Shown here: positions 26,635 through 36,027 of the stretch, piece after piece
Layout: the number at the start of each line of letters is the position of its first letter
How positions within the stretch are numbered: position 1 is the stretch's first letter
Origin: Sphingomonas edaphi
GTDB lineage: Bacteria > Pseudomonadota > Alphaproteobacteria > Sphingomonadales > Sphingomonadaceae
Reading direction: 5' to 3'
Length of the DNA stretch: 64,000 nt
Assembly (NCBI RefSeq): GCF_003583725.1
Contig: NZ_QXTF01000002.1
Location: forward strand, 404,796-468,795
Translations under genes and position numbers: made by a program
The notes under the pieces: model-generated
The model's database searches: none
What the model saw: only the letters and a program-made list of their open reading frames with translations
What the model was told of the DNA's origin: nothing

Positions 26635-27919
26635 AGCGGCGCGACAGCCAACGGATCGGCAGGCCCACGAGCGCTAGCGCAACGCCCCACAGCGTTGCTT
26701 CCAAACCGGCGCCGACGAACATCGCCAGAGAGTAGATAAGGGCAATAACTGTGATCCCAGCCCAGCGGCCGGTGGCGCCCAGCTTCAGCGCGGCGGCGGA
26801 GCAAACGGCGTAGAGGACAAGCGACGCAACGGTCGAAATCAGCGCAATGAAAACATAGACTGAGACGAAACTCTCCGACGTGCTCGCCAGAACCAGGATG
26901 GCAGCCACTACGGCGCCGACCAGCAGGGAGCCGACCGGAACTCCGGCCGCATTTGTCTTGCGGAACAGAGCGGGAAGGTCGTTAGCGCCGGCAATTGATT
27001 GCCCGACCTCGGCCGAGAGCAGCAGCAGCGCGTTGCACGTCCCGAATGCGCTGATCGCGGCAATGACGGCGACGATAATGCCGGCGGTAGAACCCATGAT
27101 CGGCGCAATGGCATCCGCGAAGGGAGCGCTGCTCTTTTCGGCCAGTACGCTGGGCAACAGCATCAAGGTAGCGACCGTCGCGGTGAGGTAGATAATGCCT
27201 GTAAAACCCGTGCCTAAAATTGTCGCGCGTGGCACGGTGTGGCTGGCATCCTCAGTCACATTCGCGGTCACGGTCGCTGCTTCGAAGCCGGTCAGCGAGA
27301 AGAGCATCAGGGCAGCGGCGGCCGCAATGCCCCCTAGCGTGACGGGTACGTTCTGCAGTGGCTCGACCGGCGTGCCGCTGCCGAACCGCGCCGCGACCAG
27401 CAGCACCACCGCGAACAAAGGGATGACCTTGATGAGCGTCGCAGCAAGCTGGACCCAGCCGGCCGAGCGCGCGCCGGTGAGGTTGATGAGGGTCAGGATA
27501 GCGATCGAACCCAATCCAACGATCGTCAGGCCGGTGCCGGACGCTGCCCCCGGAACGACGTGGCCCATGGCGCCGGCAACGGCAACCGCCACGGCCGCGA
27601 CCCCGGTCCATTGGGAGATGAGGTAGCTCCACAAAGTAAGAAACGCTGATGTTTCGCCGAACGCCTGTTGCACATAGGCGAATGGACCGCCCGGGATTTT
27701 TGCCGACAGCTTGGCGAAGGCAACGGCCAAGCACATTGTGCCGCCAATGGTGATTAGGAAGGCGATCACCAGGTTGGGGCCATAAGGCGCCAGCGTGGTC
27801 GGCAGCAGGTAAATGCCCGATCCGATCATCGTTCCTATGACCATCGCCATGCTCATCCAGCTGCCAAGGCGCTTGGAGGGAGGAGGTGCTGGCGGCAGAA
27901 TGTCGGGCTGGTCGGTCAT
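26576..27919 (-). CDS. APC-superfamily amino acid permease
   Basis: About 447 residues with twelve predicted transmembrane helices. The first helix carries the substrate-binding GTMIGSGIYLLP motif, and IPGGPFAYVQQAFGE is a typical APC loop. Sequence is closest to the AdiC/YjeH-like branch of amino acid exchangers or exporters. The substrate cannot be named. The frame extends to a TTG at 27955; ATG 27919 is preferred. The 3' end overlaps the Rieske oxygenase gene on the other strand by 59 bp, so the last 19 codons of both genes are constrained together. Confidence 0.88.
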   Translation of the reverse strand: MTDQPDILPPAPPPSKRLGSWMSMAMVIGTMIGSGIYLLPTTLAPYGPNLVIAFLITIGGTMCLAVAFAKLSAKIPGGPFAYVQQAFGETSAFLTLWSYLISQWTGVAAVAVAVAGAMGHVVPGAASGTGLTIVGLGSIAILTLINLTGARSAGWVQLAATLIKVIPLFAVVLLVAARFGSGTPVEPLQNVPVTLGGIAAAAALMLFSLTGFEAATVTANVTEDASHTVPRATILGTGFTGIIYLTATVATLMLLPSVLAEKSSAPFADAIAPIMGSTAGIIVAVIAAISAFGTCNALLLLSAEVGQSIAGANDLPALFRKTNAAGVPVGSLLVGAVVAAILVLASTSESFVSVYVFIALISTVASLVLYAVCSAAALKLGATGRWAGITVIALIYSLAMFVGAGLEATLWGVALALVGLPIRWLSRRFSSTGPSPAMADAPAAPRE

Positions 27920-27998
27920 TCCGGCGGGCTTTGCACTGTTGGGCGGGGTTGGCAATCTACGATCCCGGGCCTAACCGCGCCACGACGCAAAGGGGAGA

Positions 27999-28940
27999 AT
28001 GATGCGAGCATTTCTATTTCCCGGCCAGGGTAGCCAGTCGGTCGGCATGGGCGCGGCGCTGGCCGAAGCAAGCGCCACCGCGCGCGAGGTTTTCGGCGAA
28101 GTCGATGAGGCGCTGGGTCAGCACCTGTTCAAGCTAATGCGCGAAGGTCCGGAGGACGACCTCAAGTTAACCGAAAACGCGCAGCCGGCGATCATGGCGC
28201 ACGCACTTGCTGTCTATACCGTACTAACGCGCGAAGGTGGGTTGTCCCTTGAGAAGGCAGCGCATTTCGTCGCGGGGCACAGTTTGGGGGAATATTCTGC
28301 GCTGGCGGCGGCGGGCTCGTTTGACCTCGCCACAACCGCGAAACTGCTGAAACTCCGCGGGCAAGCGATGCAGGCGGCGGTACCCGTCGGTGAAGGTGCG
28401 ATGGCCGCTCTGCTTGGTGCCGACCTTGAATTGGCGCAGCGGATTGCTGCCACTGCGGCCGAGGGCGAAATCTGCACGGTCGCAAATGACAATGATCCCA
28501 GCCAGGTCGTGCTTTCGGGGCACAAGGGTGCAATCGACAGGGCCATTGCGCTGGCCAAGGACATGGGCGCCAAGCGCGCCGTGCCGCTGCCGGTATCGGC
28601 GCCGTTCCACTGCCCCCTGATGCAGCCGGCTGCGGATGCAATGGCGGACGCGCTGGCGAAGACCGAGATCGGTGCTCCTATTGTCCCGCTCTACGCCAAT
28701 GTCACTGCGCAGCCGGTGGCCGATCCCGCTACCATCCGCGACCAGCTGGTCGAGCAGGTGACGGGCATGGTTCGGTGGCGGGAGAGCATCGCCAACATGG
28801 CTGCTGCCGGCGTCGAGGAATTCGTCGAGCTTGGCGGCAAGGTGCTCGGCCCAATGGTTAAGCGCATCGCGCCGGATGCAAAGGTGACCAGCGTGGTCAC
28901 GATTGAAGATATTGAAGCGATTGCGAAGGAGCTCGCCTGA
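27999..28940 (+). CDS. fabD: Malonyl-CoA:ACP transacylase
   Basis: 313 residues. FLFPGQGSQ opens the protein, and the nucleophile Ser95 sits in GHSLGEY. The malonyl-binding Arg lies in LLKLRGQAMQAAVP, and the catalytic His is in SAPFHCPLM. It loads malonate onto acyl carrier protein for fatty acid synthesis. Two adjacent ATGs at 27999 and 28002 follow a GGGGAGA site. The stop overlaps the fabG start by one base. The usual neighbours acpP and fabF are not here. Confidence 0.97.
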   Translation: MMRAFLFPGQGSQSVGMGAALAEASATAREVFGEVDEALGQHLFKLMREGPEDDLKLTENAQPAIMAHALAVYTVLTREGGLSLEKAAHFVAGHSLGEYSALAAAGSFDLATTAKLLKLRGQAMQAAVPVGEGAMAALLGADLELAQRIAATAAEGEICTVANDNDPSQVVLSGHKGAIDRAIALAKDMGAKRAVPLPVSAPFHCPLMQPAADAMADALAKTEIGAPIVPLYANVTAQPVADPATIRDQLVEQVTGMVRWRESIANMAAAGVEEFVELGGKVLGPMVKRIAPDAKVTSVVTIEDIEAIAKELA

Positions 28941-29677
28941 TGTTCGATCTTACCGGAATGACGGCGCTGGTGACCGGTGCGAGCGGTGGCCTTGGCAGCG
29001 CCATCGCAAAGTCGCTGGCGGTCCAAGGTGCGCGACTTGCGCTATCTGGCTCGAATGAAGCGAAGCTGCAGGCGTTCGCGAAGGAACTGGGCGGCGACCA
29101 TGCGACGCTGGTCTGCAACCTGTCCGACCCGGGTGAGGTCGATCAACTCGTCCCGCGCGCGGTGGAGGCGCTCGGCAGGATCGACATCCTCGTCAACAAT
29201 GCCGGAATCACGCGTGATAATTTGGCCATGCGCATGAAGGACGAGGAGTTTTCCGACGTTCTGAAGGTGAATCTCGAAGCCGCGTTCCGCCTAATGCGTG
29301 CGGCTATGAAACCGATGATGAAGGCCCGCCACGGCCGCATCATCAACATTACCTCGGTGGTCGGCGTGACCGGTAACCCGGGACAAGCCAATTATGTTGC
29401 CTCCAAGGCGGGGCTCATCGGCATGTCGAAATCCTTCGCACAGGAGGTCGCCAGTCGCGGAATCACGGTCAACTGCGTCGCGCCGGGTTTCATGACGTCT
29501 GCGATGACCGACGCACTGACTGATGCGCAGAAAGAAGCCATCCTGTCCAAGATTCCGACGGGCGCGATGGGAACGGGTGACGACATTGGAGCGGCTGTCG
29601 TTTATCTCGCGTCGAAGGAAGCCGGATATGTTACCGGCCAGACACTCCACGTGAATGGTGGGATGGCAATGCCGTAA
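28940..29677 (+). CDS. fabG: 3-oxoacyl-ACP reductase
   Basis: 245 residues, standard length. The NADPH motif is TGASGGLG. NNAG, catalytic Ser in ITSVVG and YVASKAG (Tyr-x3-Lys) follow. The FabG-specific region GITRDNLAMRMKDEE is present, distinguishing it from other SDRs in the window. It is translationally coupled to fabD (TGATG). The gene is followed 110 bp later by dnaK, which has its own heat-shock-type promoter. Confidence 0.97.
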   Translation: MFDLTGMTALVTGASGGLGSAIAKSLAVQGARLALSGSNEAKLQAFAKELGGDHATLVCNLSDPGEVDQLVPRAVEALGRIDILVNNAGITRDNLAMRMKDEEFSDVLKVNLEAAFRLMRAAMKPMMKARHGRIINITSVVGVTGNPGQANYVASKAGLIGMSKSFAQEVASRGITVNCVAPGFMTSAMTDALTDAQKEAILSKIPTGAMGTGDDIGAAVVYLASKEAGYVTGQTLHVNGGMAMP

Positions 29678-29692
29678 GGGCAAGCTATCGCC

Positions 29693-29720
29693 CTTGTCGC
29701 TTGAAAACACGTCCCTATAT
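29693..29720 (+). promoter_or_regulatory. Probable sigma-32-type promoter of dnaK
   Basis: CTTG at 29693-29696 is followed 16 bases later by CCCTATAT at 29713-29720. This spacing and the -10 sequence resemble heat-shock promoters of alphaproteobacteria. It lies 67 bp before the dnaK ATG. No CIRCE-type inverted repeat is seen, so RpoH control is more likely than HrcA control. Confidence 0.55.
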
Positions 29721-29787
29721 CGCCGGCAAGTTCAATACGCGGGCGCACCGAAAGTCGCGTCCAAGGGGCAAGTAAGAGGGTAAGAAT

Positions 29788-31728
29788 ATGGCGAAAGTGA
29801 TCGGGATCGATCTTGGTACGACCAACAGCTGCGTTGCGGTCATGGAAGGCGGCAAGCCAAAGGTCATCGAGAACAGCGAAGGTGCGCGCACGACGCCGTC
29901 GGTCGTTGCTTTCACAAAGGACGGCGAGCGCCTGATCGGGCAGCCGGCGAAGCGCCAGGCGGTGACCAATCCCGACAATACGATTTTTGCCGTAAAGCGT
30001 CTGATCGGACGCCGGTTCGATGATCCGATCACCAAGAAAGACACCGAGCTGGTGCCCTACAAGATCGTCAAGGGATCGAATGGCGATGCTTGGGTGCAGG
30101 CGGGCGGCAAGGATTATTCGCCTTCACAGATTTCGGCCTTCACGCTGCAAAAGATGAAGGAAACCGCCGAGGCTTATCTCGGCGAGACGGTCACGCAGGC
30201 AGTCATCACAGTCCCGGCCTATTTCAACGACGCACAGCGCCAGGCAACTAAGGACGCCGGCCAGATCGCGGGCCTTGAGGTCCTGCGTATCATCAACGAG
30301 CCGACAGCGGCCGCGCTTGCGTATGGTTTGGAGAAGAACGACGGCAAGACCATCGCGGTCTACGACTTGGGCGGCGGCACGTTCGACGTTTCGATTCTGG
30401 AAATTGGCGACGGCGTGTTCGAGGTGAAGTCGACCAACGGCGACACCTTCTTGGGCGGCGAGGACTTTGACGCGAAGATCGTCGAATATCTGGCTGACAA
30501 GTTCAAAGCGAAGGAGGGCATCGACCTCCGCACTGACCGCCTCGCGCTCCAGCGCCTCAAGGAAGCCGCGGAAAAGGCGAAAATCGAACTGTCGTCGGCC
30601 CAGTCGACGGAGATCAACCAGCCCTTCATCACCGCACGCATGGAAGGCGGAGCGACGACCCCGCTCCACCTCGTCGAAACCATCACTCGTGCCGACCTGG
30701 AAAAGCTGGTCGCTGACCTGATCAACCGCACGCTCGAGCCCTGCAAGAAGGCGATGAAGGATGCCGGCATCGACGCCAAGGGCATCGACGATGTTGTGCT
30801 GGTCGGCGGTATGACCCGCATGCCGCGCGTTCGGGAAGTCGTGAAGGAATTCTTTGGCAAGGAACCTCACACCGGCGTCAATCCGGACGAAGTCGTCGCG
30901 ATGGGCGCTGCCATCCAGGCTGGCGTGCTCCAGGGCGACGTCAAGGACGTTCTGCTGCTCGACGTGACCCCGCTGTCGCTGGGCATCGAGACTCTGGGCG
31001 GCGTGTTCACCCGGATGATCGACCGCAACACGACAATTCCGACGAAGAAGTCGCAGACCTTTTCGACCGCGGACGACAACCAGAATGCGGTGACCATCCG
31101 CGTCTTCCAGGGCGAACGCGAAATGGCGGCGGACAACAAAATGCTCGGCCAGTTCGACCTGGTCGGCATTCCCCCGGCGCCGCGCGGCGTTCCGCAGATC
31201 GAAGTGACGTTCGACATCGACGCGAACGGCATCGTTAACGTTCATGCCAAGGACAAGGGCACGGGCAAGGAACAGCAGATCAAAATCCAGGCTTCCGGCG
31301 GCCTGTCCGATGCCGACATCGAAAAGATGGTCAAGGAAGCCGAGCAGTTCGCCGATGAGGACAAGAAGCGCAAGGAAGCGGCAGAGTCGAAAAACCAGGC
31401 CGAAAGCCTGATCCACTCGACCGAGCAGCAGCTCAAGGAGCATGGCGACAAGGTGGACGCGTCGTTGAAGGGCGAAATCGAAACCGCCGTTGCCGAAGCC
31501 AAGACCGCAGTCGAAGGCGGCGACGCGGAAGCGATGAAGACCAAGACCGAAGCGCTTGCCCAGGCGGCGATGAAGCTTGGTCAGGCGATCTACGAAAAGA
31601 CGCAGGCCGAAGGGGCAGACGCGACGGACTCTGCGGGTTCTGCCGACGCCACCGCCGAAGCAGCTCCGGCTGAGGAAGAAGTGGTCGACGCCGAATTTTC
31701 GGAAGTCGACGACGACAAGAAGGCCTAA
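29788..31728 (+). CDS. dnaK: Chaperone DnaK (Hsp70)
   Basis: 646 residues. The N-terminal ATPase has [27 protein letters not shown], the phosphate-binding [13 protein letters not shown] and [12 protein letters not shown]. The substrate-binding domain and helical lid follow. The C-terminus ends [11 protein letters not shown], close to the usual EEVD-like bacterial tail. It is the central heat-shock chaperone, working with DnaJ (next gene) and GrpE (not in window). A GAGGG site precedes the ATG. Confidence 0.98.
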   Translation: MAKVIGIDLGTTNSCVAVMEGGKPKVIENSEGARTTPSVVAFTKDGERLIGQPAKRQAVTNPDNTIFAVKRLIGRRFDDPITKKDTELVPYKIVKGSNGDAWVQAGGKDYSPSQISAFTLQKMKETAEAYLGETVTQAVITVPAYFNDAQRQATKDAGQIAGLEVLRIINEPTAAALAYGLEKNDGKTIAVYDLGGGTFDVSILEIGDGVFEVKSTNGDTFLGGEDFDAKIVEYLADKFKAKEGIDLRTDRLALQRLKEAAEKAKIELSSAQSTEINQPFITARMEGGATTPLHLVETITRADLEKLVADLINRTLEPCKKAMKDAGIDAKGIDDVVLVGGMTRMPRVREVVKEFFGKEPHTGVNPDEVVAMGAAIQAGVLQGDVKDVLLLDVTPLSLGIETLGGVFTRMIDRNTTIPTKKSQTFSTADDNQNAVTIRVFQGEREMAADNKMLGQFDLVGIPPAPRGVPQIEVTFDIDANGIVNVHAKDKGTGKEQQIKIQASGGLSDADIEKMVKEAEQFADEDKKRKEAAESKNQAESLIHSTEQQLKEHGDKVDASLKGEIETAVAEAKTAVEGGDAEAMKTKTEALAQAAMKLGQAIYEKTQAEGADATDSAGSADATAEAAPAEEEVVDAEFSEVDDDKKA

Positions 31729-31734
31729 GGGGTC

Positions 31735-31781
31735 ATGACAATGGCGGCGCCGGCGAGTGAACGGTCGGCGCCGCTCGTCAT
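31735..31781 (+). other. Stable hairpin in the dnaK-dnaJ intergenic region
   Basis: GCGGCGCCG (31744-31752) pairs perfectly with CGGCGCCGC (31766-31774) around a 13-base loop, and ATGAC/GTCAT extend the stem after a bulge. No T-run follows. It could be a partial terminator, an RNA-processing or stability element that sets the dnaK:dnaJ ratio. Confidence 0.6.
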
Positions 31782-31793
31782 GGGTGGGGACTG

Positions 31794-32909
31794 ATGGCCA
31801 CGGATTATTACGAACTGCTAGGCGTTCCGCGCAACGCGGACGACAAGGCGATCAAGGCGGCCTTTCGCAAGGCGGCGATGGATTGTCATCCCGATCGCCA
31901 CGGCGGCTGCACCGACAAAGAAGCGCATTTCAAGGCGCTCAACGAGGCTTACGACTGCCTGAAGGATCCGCAGAAGCGGGCGGCGTACGACCGCTTTGGT
32001 CATGCGGCGTTCCAAAACGGCGGGGCTGGCGGTCCGTTCGGCGGCGGCCAAGGCTTTGATGGCTTTTCGGATATTTTTTCTTCGATTTTTGGCGAATTCA
32101 TGGACCCGCACGCGCAGCGGGCGAGTGCCGCGCGCGGATCTGACCTGCGCTACGATCTCGAACTGACGTTGGAAGAAGCGTTCGGCGGGACCGAAAAGAC
32201 CATCGCCATTCAAGCGCTGGCCGGTTGCGAAGCTTGCAATGCTTCGGGATCGAAAGGTCATACCTCACCAGCCCGCTGCGGAACCTGTGGCGGCGCGGGC
32301 AAGGTTCGTGCCCAGCAAGGCTTCTTCGTAGTCGAGCGGGGCTGCCCAACTTGCATGGGTTCGGGCGAAACGGTTGCCGATCCGTGCGGCGCATGTGATG
32401 GCGAGGGTCGGACGCTGAAATCGCGCAAGCTCAACGTTAATATTCCCGCCGGGGTCGATGAAGGCACGCGAATACGCGTTGCAGGTGAAGGCGAGGCTGG
32501 CGTGCGAGGTGCGGCGTCAGGCGACCTCTACCTGTTCGTTCACATGAAGCGGCACGCCATTTTCAGCCGCGAAGGAACGACGTTGATCGCCGAAGCGCCG
32601 ATCAGCTTTACGACCGCAGCGCTTGGCGGCTCGATCGCCATTCCGGGCATCGACGGCGAAAAGATCGAGATAAAGATTCCGGCCGGCGTCCAGTCTGGCG
32701 AAACCCTTCGCCAGCGGGGTGCGGGAATGAGCGTGATCAACGGGCGCGGACGGGGCGATCTGATGACCCGCATCCTTGTCGAAACGCCGACCCGGCTCAG
32801 CAAGGAGCAAAAAGCGATTCTTGAGCAATTTCGGACCACGGAGACGGGCGACGAGTGTCCGGCCAGCAAGGGCTTCTTCAGCCGGATACGCGAGGCACTC
32901 GGCGGCTAA
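31794..32909 (+). CDS. dnaJ: Chaperone DnaJ (Hsp40)
   Basis: 371 residues. The J-domain contains the DnaK-stimulating HPD motif (CHPDRHGG), then a Gly/Phe-rich linker. The cysteine-rich domain holds four CxxCxxxG-type repeats (CEACNAS, CGTCGGAG, CPTCMGSG, CGACDGEG) binding two zinc ions. The first repeat lacks the usual Gly, having Ala-Ser. C-terminal substrate-binding domains complete it. It is encoded 65 bp after dnaK and overlaps the convergent bphP stop by four bases. Confidence 0.97.
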   Translation: MATDYYELLGVPRNADDKAIKAAFRKAAMDCHPDRHGGCTDKEAHFKALNEAYDCLKDPQKRAAYDRFGHAAFQNGGAGGPFGGGQGFDGFSDIFSSIFGEFMDPHAQRASAARGSDLRYDLELTLEEAFGGTEKTIAIQALAGCEACNASGSKGHTSPARCGTCGGAGKVRAQQGFFVVERGCPTCMGSGETVADPCGACDGEGRTLKSRKLNVNIPAGVDEGTRIRVAGEGEAGVRGAASGDLYLFVHMKRHAIFSREGTTLIAEAPISFTTAALGGSIAIPGIDGEKIEIKIPAGVQSGETLRQRGAGMSVINGRGRGDLMTRILVETPTRLSKEQKAILEQFRTTETGDECPASKGFFSRIREALGG

Positions 32910-35494
32910 GTCGTCTCGTCAGTTTCGACACCCAGCAACTCGGACAGCCTGCGGCTAACTGCGCCCAAGGTATAAGGCTTCTGCACAACCATTCGGGCCA
33001 TGTGGTTCGATGGCAGCTGCGCCTGCTCACCGTAGCCGGTGGCGAACATGAAAGGCACACCAAGGGTTTCCAAGCGATCCGCGATGGGGAAGCTGTTATG
33101 ATCGCCGAGATTTATGTCGAGTACCGCGAGGTCGGGCTGCTCTGTCTCAATCGAGGCGATGGCTCCCGCGACCGTGCCATCCGTATTGACGTCGTCCGCG
33201 CCCAACCGACGTAGAATGTCTTCGGCGTCGAGGGCGATAATCAGGCTGTCCTCAACCAAGAGGACACGCTTTCCATTCAGTAAGTCGCTGCGGACCGGCT
33301 CGTCGGCGGCCGGCGCGTCGGGATAGTCGATGTGGGGCCCCTTCACATCGGCGGAATCGACGACGTGTTTACCCGGGATGACGAAGCGGGCGCGAAATCC
33401 CTCTGGATCGTAATTCAGTTCGGCCCGTCCACCAAGGTCGTAGGGCACGCTATGTTCGATAATAGTAGTCCCGAAGCCTTTACGGGTTGGCTCTTTAACT
33501 GTCGGGCCGCCGCTCTCAGTCCAGTCGATTACCAGGTTGCCAATATTATCGTGCTCCCAGCGGATGTCGACGCGGCCGTTGTCACTGAGGCCGCCATATT
33601 TGGCCGAATTGGTAACCAGTTCATGCATCACAAGTGCGATTGTCGAATAGGCCTGCGGATTCAGTAGGACTGGTTCGCCCTGAGTGGCGACGCGGTCTTT
33701 CTTGGTGGTCAGGAAGGCGGCGGCCTCGGCTTGGATGAGCGCCTTCAAGGGGGCGGGGCCCCAGTGGTCATCCGTGATCTGGTTGTGCGCCCGGGCCAGT
33801 GCGTGGACGCGACCGTCGATCATCGACACGAAATCCTCGATTGAGGTCTCGTCGGACGGCTTAGACTGCCGGATTAGGCCTCGGATCAACGAGAGGATGT
33901 TGCGGACCCGGTGGTTCAGTTCGGCGATCAACAATTCCTGTCGTTCGTTAGCGGCCTGCCGCTCAACGCTCGCCTCGTCTGACAGGCGCAGGACGACCTC
34001 AATCAGCGTGGCGCGAAGCGTCTCGGCAACGCGAAGTTCGGATGCGGTGAAGGGTAGCGACCGTCCTTCGACCAGCTCCTTCCATTCTGCGAAACTCTCG
34101 CGTGGCGTCAGGCGCGGGCCATTGGGGCCATATTCCACTGGCTTGTGCGGATCGCCCGCCCATCGGACCGAGCGCGTCCGTTCTTGCCGAAACAACACGA
34201 CATAGTCGCGTGGGGCCCTGCTGATGGGGATCGACAGCATGCCCGCTGCGATCGAACTGAAGCTGGCTGCCTCCGGCACTAGACCGGCGATATGGTCGGT
34301 CGCGAAAACCTTGCCCGCCGAGGCGCCGTTCAGCGCCTTGATAATGCGCGCGAATCCTGCCGTGTCGGGAGTAAGGCCGGAAAACGCGTAGTTCCCGTTG
34401 ATCCACACGCCGACCCCGTCCGCCGGAATTGTCCGGGTCAGAATTTGCGATAGCCAGTCGGGATCGTTGAGCAGCGTGTCGTCCGATGCCACGGCGCCGA
34501 GGAGCTGGTCCGAAATGTCACGCGCGCGCCGCTCATATTCGACCGTTTCCTGCCGCAGGCGGCTTTCGATCCGCATCGCGAACATCTGCGCGAACAGTTC
34601 CGCGACGGAGCGGCGTTCGAAGCTAGGACAGCGGGGATTATAATGATGGCAGGCGATCAAACCCCACAATTCGCCGTCGACAATAATGGAAATCGACATG
34701 GACGCGCGGACGCCCATGTTTCGCAGATATTCGATATGGATCGGGGAAACGGAGCGAAGCACCGCCAGCGAAAGGTCGACCGGCCGCTTATGCTCGTCGA
34801 GCGCTGGGACAATCGGCACCGGTAAGGAATCGATGTCAGTGATGACCCGTAGCAGAGAGCGCTTGTATAGTTCGCGCGCCTGGCGCGGAATGTCGCTAGC
34901 GGGATAGTGGAGGCCCATGAAACTGCCAATGCCGGGCTTAGCGCTCTCGGCGACGACTTCCCCTGAACCATCGTTATCGAAGCGGTAAACCATCACGCGA
35001 TCAAAGCCGGTCAGCGCGCGGATTTGGCGCGCTCCTTCCGCGAACAGGCCGTTGAGATTGGGCGTCTGGTCGAGGCGCCCGACCATGCCGCGCACGGTTC
35101 CGGTGGCGTCTCCGTAATTGCGCTCGGTAGAAGGCTCGACCTCAATGATGACTTGGCCACCGATCATGTGCAGCGCAATGTCGAAGTCCGGTCCACCTGC
35201 GACGAGAGGGCAACGAAATACGCGCTCGACGGCATCAGGACCACGGACAAGTGCCAGCCGATTGCGCAGGCCGTGTATGGCCTCCCCGCTGAATAGCGAG
35301 CTCAGCGGCTGGCCGATTAACTGTTCCGGCGTGGTGTCGAAAAACTCACCAATGTTGGCAGACGTCCGCGATACGATCCAGTCGGAGGACAAAACAATCA
35401 GCGCGCCGATCGGCTGGATCGCGCCCAGGAGGTGGATTGGCTCGCGGTCGCAGTTGGTGAGATCAACTGGCTCGGAAGGATCGAGCTGCTTCAC
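32906..35494 (-). CDS. bphP: Bacteriophytochrome HWE histidine kinase with C-terminal receiver domain
   Basis: 862 residues from a GTG overlapping the bphO stop (GTGA). The order is PAS-GAF-PHY-kinase-receiver. The biliverdin-attaching Cys15 is in the N-terminal extension (LTNCDREPIHL). The GAF domain carries PASDIP at 198-203 and the PHY tongue has PRESF at 464-468. Phospho-accepting His528 lies in ELNHRVRN, typical of HWE kinases. A CheY-like domain (VLLVEDSLIIALDAED, Asp in AVLDINLGD) ends the protein. It senses red/far-red light using biliverdin made by bphO. The output target is not encoded nearby. Longer in-frame start at 35530 would overlap bphO by 40 bp and is less likely. Confidence 0.94.
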   Translation of the reverse strand: MKQLDPSEPVDLTNCDREPIHLLGAIQPIGALIVLSSDWIVSRTSANIGEFFDTTPEQLIGQPLSSLFSGEAIHGLRNRLALVRGPDAVERVFRCPLVAGGPDFDIALHMIGGQVIIEVEPSTERNYGDATGTVRGMVGRLDQTPNLNGLFAEGARQIRALTGFDRVMVYRFDNDGSGEVVAESAKPGIGSFMGLHYPASDIPRQARELYKRSLLRVITDIDSLPVPIVPALDEHKRPVDLSLAVLRSVSPIHIEYLRNMGVRASMSISIIVDGELWGLIACHHYNPRCPSFERRSVAELFAQMFAMRIESRLRQETVEYERRARDISDQLLGAVASDDTLLNDPDWLSQILTRTIPADGVGVWINGNYAFSGLTPDTAGFARIIKALNGASAGKVFATDHIAGLVPEAASFSSIAAGMLSIPISRAPRDYVVLFRQERTRSVRWAGDPHKPVEYGPNGPRLTPRESFAEWKELVEGRSLPFTASELRVAETLRATLIEVVLRLSDEASVERQAANERQELLIAELNHRVRNILSLIRGLIRQSKPSDETSIEDFVSMIDGRVHALARAHNQITDDHWGPAPLKALIQAEAAAFLTTKKDRVATQGEPVLLNPQAYSTIALVMHELVTNSAKYGGLSDNGRVDIRWEHDNIGNLVIDWTESGGPTVKEPTRKGFGTTIIEHSVPYDLGGRAELNYDPEGFRARFVIPGKHVVDSADVKGPHIDYPDAPAADEPVRSDLLNGKRVLLVEDSLIIALDAEDILRRLGADDVNTDGTVAGAIASIETEQPDLAVLDINLGDHNSFPIADRLETLGVPFMFATGYGEQAQLPSNHMARMVVQKPYTLGAVSRRLSELLGVETDETT

Positions 35495-36027
35495 TTCGTT
35501 AGAACCCTTCCGGCAGCACGCTCGAAACACTCGAATGTCCGTACGGCTGTTGCGCCGGCTGTTGCGCGATCCCCATCCGAGTAGAGCATCTCTTCCAGCA
35601 TCGCAACGAACGACCTCCAGTGGCCAACGGGTGCCCGGCTTGCAAGAAAACGCGTCGGAAAACCGCTGCCGACGGCCTTATAAAGTATCTTTCCGCCGAG
35701 TCGTGAACCTTCCAGAACGTAAAGGCCGCCCAGAAGCTCCGCCCGTTGTTCAAAATCTGGTGCATTCTCCGGCGTCGGGCTGGCGACACCCAGGGCGTGG
35801 AGGTCGCTTTTCAGCGCATTCCCCCGCTTGATGTCGTGCCAGCCGGCGATCAGCGCCGCTGCGCCACTGCGCTCCAGCGCGTGCTCGACAGGGAGGAATG
35901 CCGCAGCATGGGCGCGAAGGAAATCTCCATAGTCGACGATGGAGGCTAGGTTGAGCGCCGAGAAGCGCCGGTCGAGCCGATCATGGGCCTGCCGTGTAGC
36001 GTCGCGAAGAGCAGCGTGTGCCGTCAA
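35491..36027 (-). CDS. bphO: Heme oxygenase (biliverdin-producing)
   Basis: 178 residues from a TTG that overlaps the purB stop (TTGA), with GGAAGCAGGA just upstream. The N-terminal ATRQAHDRLDRRF carries the probable proximal heme ligand His15, and LLGGLYVLEGSRLGGKIL is the distal-helix glycine motif of heme oxygenases. It opens heme to biliverdin, CO and iron, supplying the chromophore of the phytochrome whose GTG overlaps its own stop codon. A longer frame starting within purB is not supported. Confidence 0.92.
   Translation of the reverse strand: MTAHAALRDATRQAHDRLDRRFSALNLASIVDYGDFLRAHAAAFLPVEHALERSGAAALIAGWHDIKRGNALKSDLHALGVASPTPENAPDFEQRAELLGGLYVLEGSRLGGKILYKAVGSGFPTRFLASRAPVGHWRSFVAMLEEMLYSDGDRATAGATAVRTFECFERAAGRVLTK

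Noticed and set aside
29693..29788. CIRCE element upstream of dnaK
   Set aside because: No TTAGCACTC/GAGTGCTAA inverted repeat is present.
35494..35530. Longer start for the bacteriophytochrome
   Set aside because: It would overlap bphO by 40 bases; GTG 35494 overlaps the stop neatly and keeps the biliverdin cysteine at the usual distance from the N-terminus.
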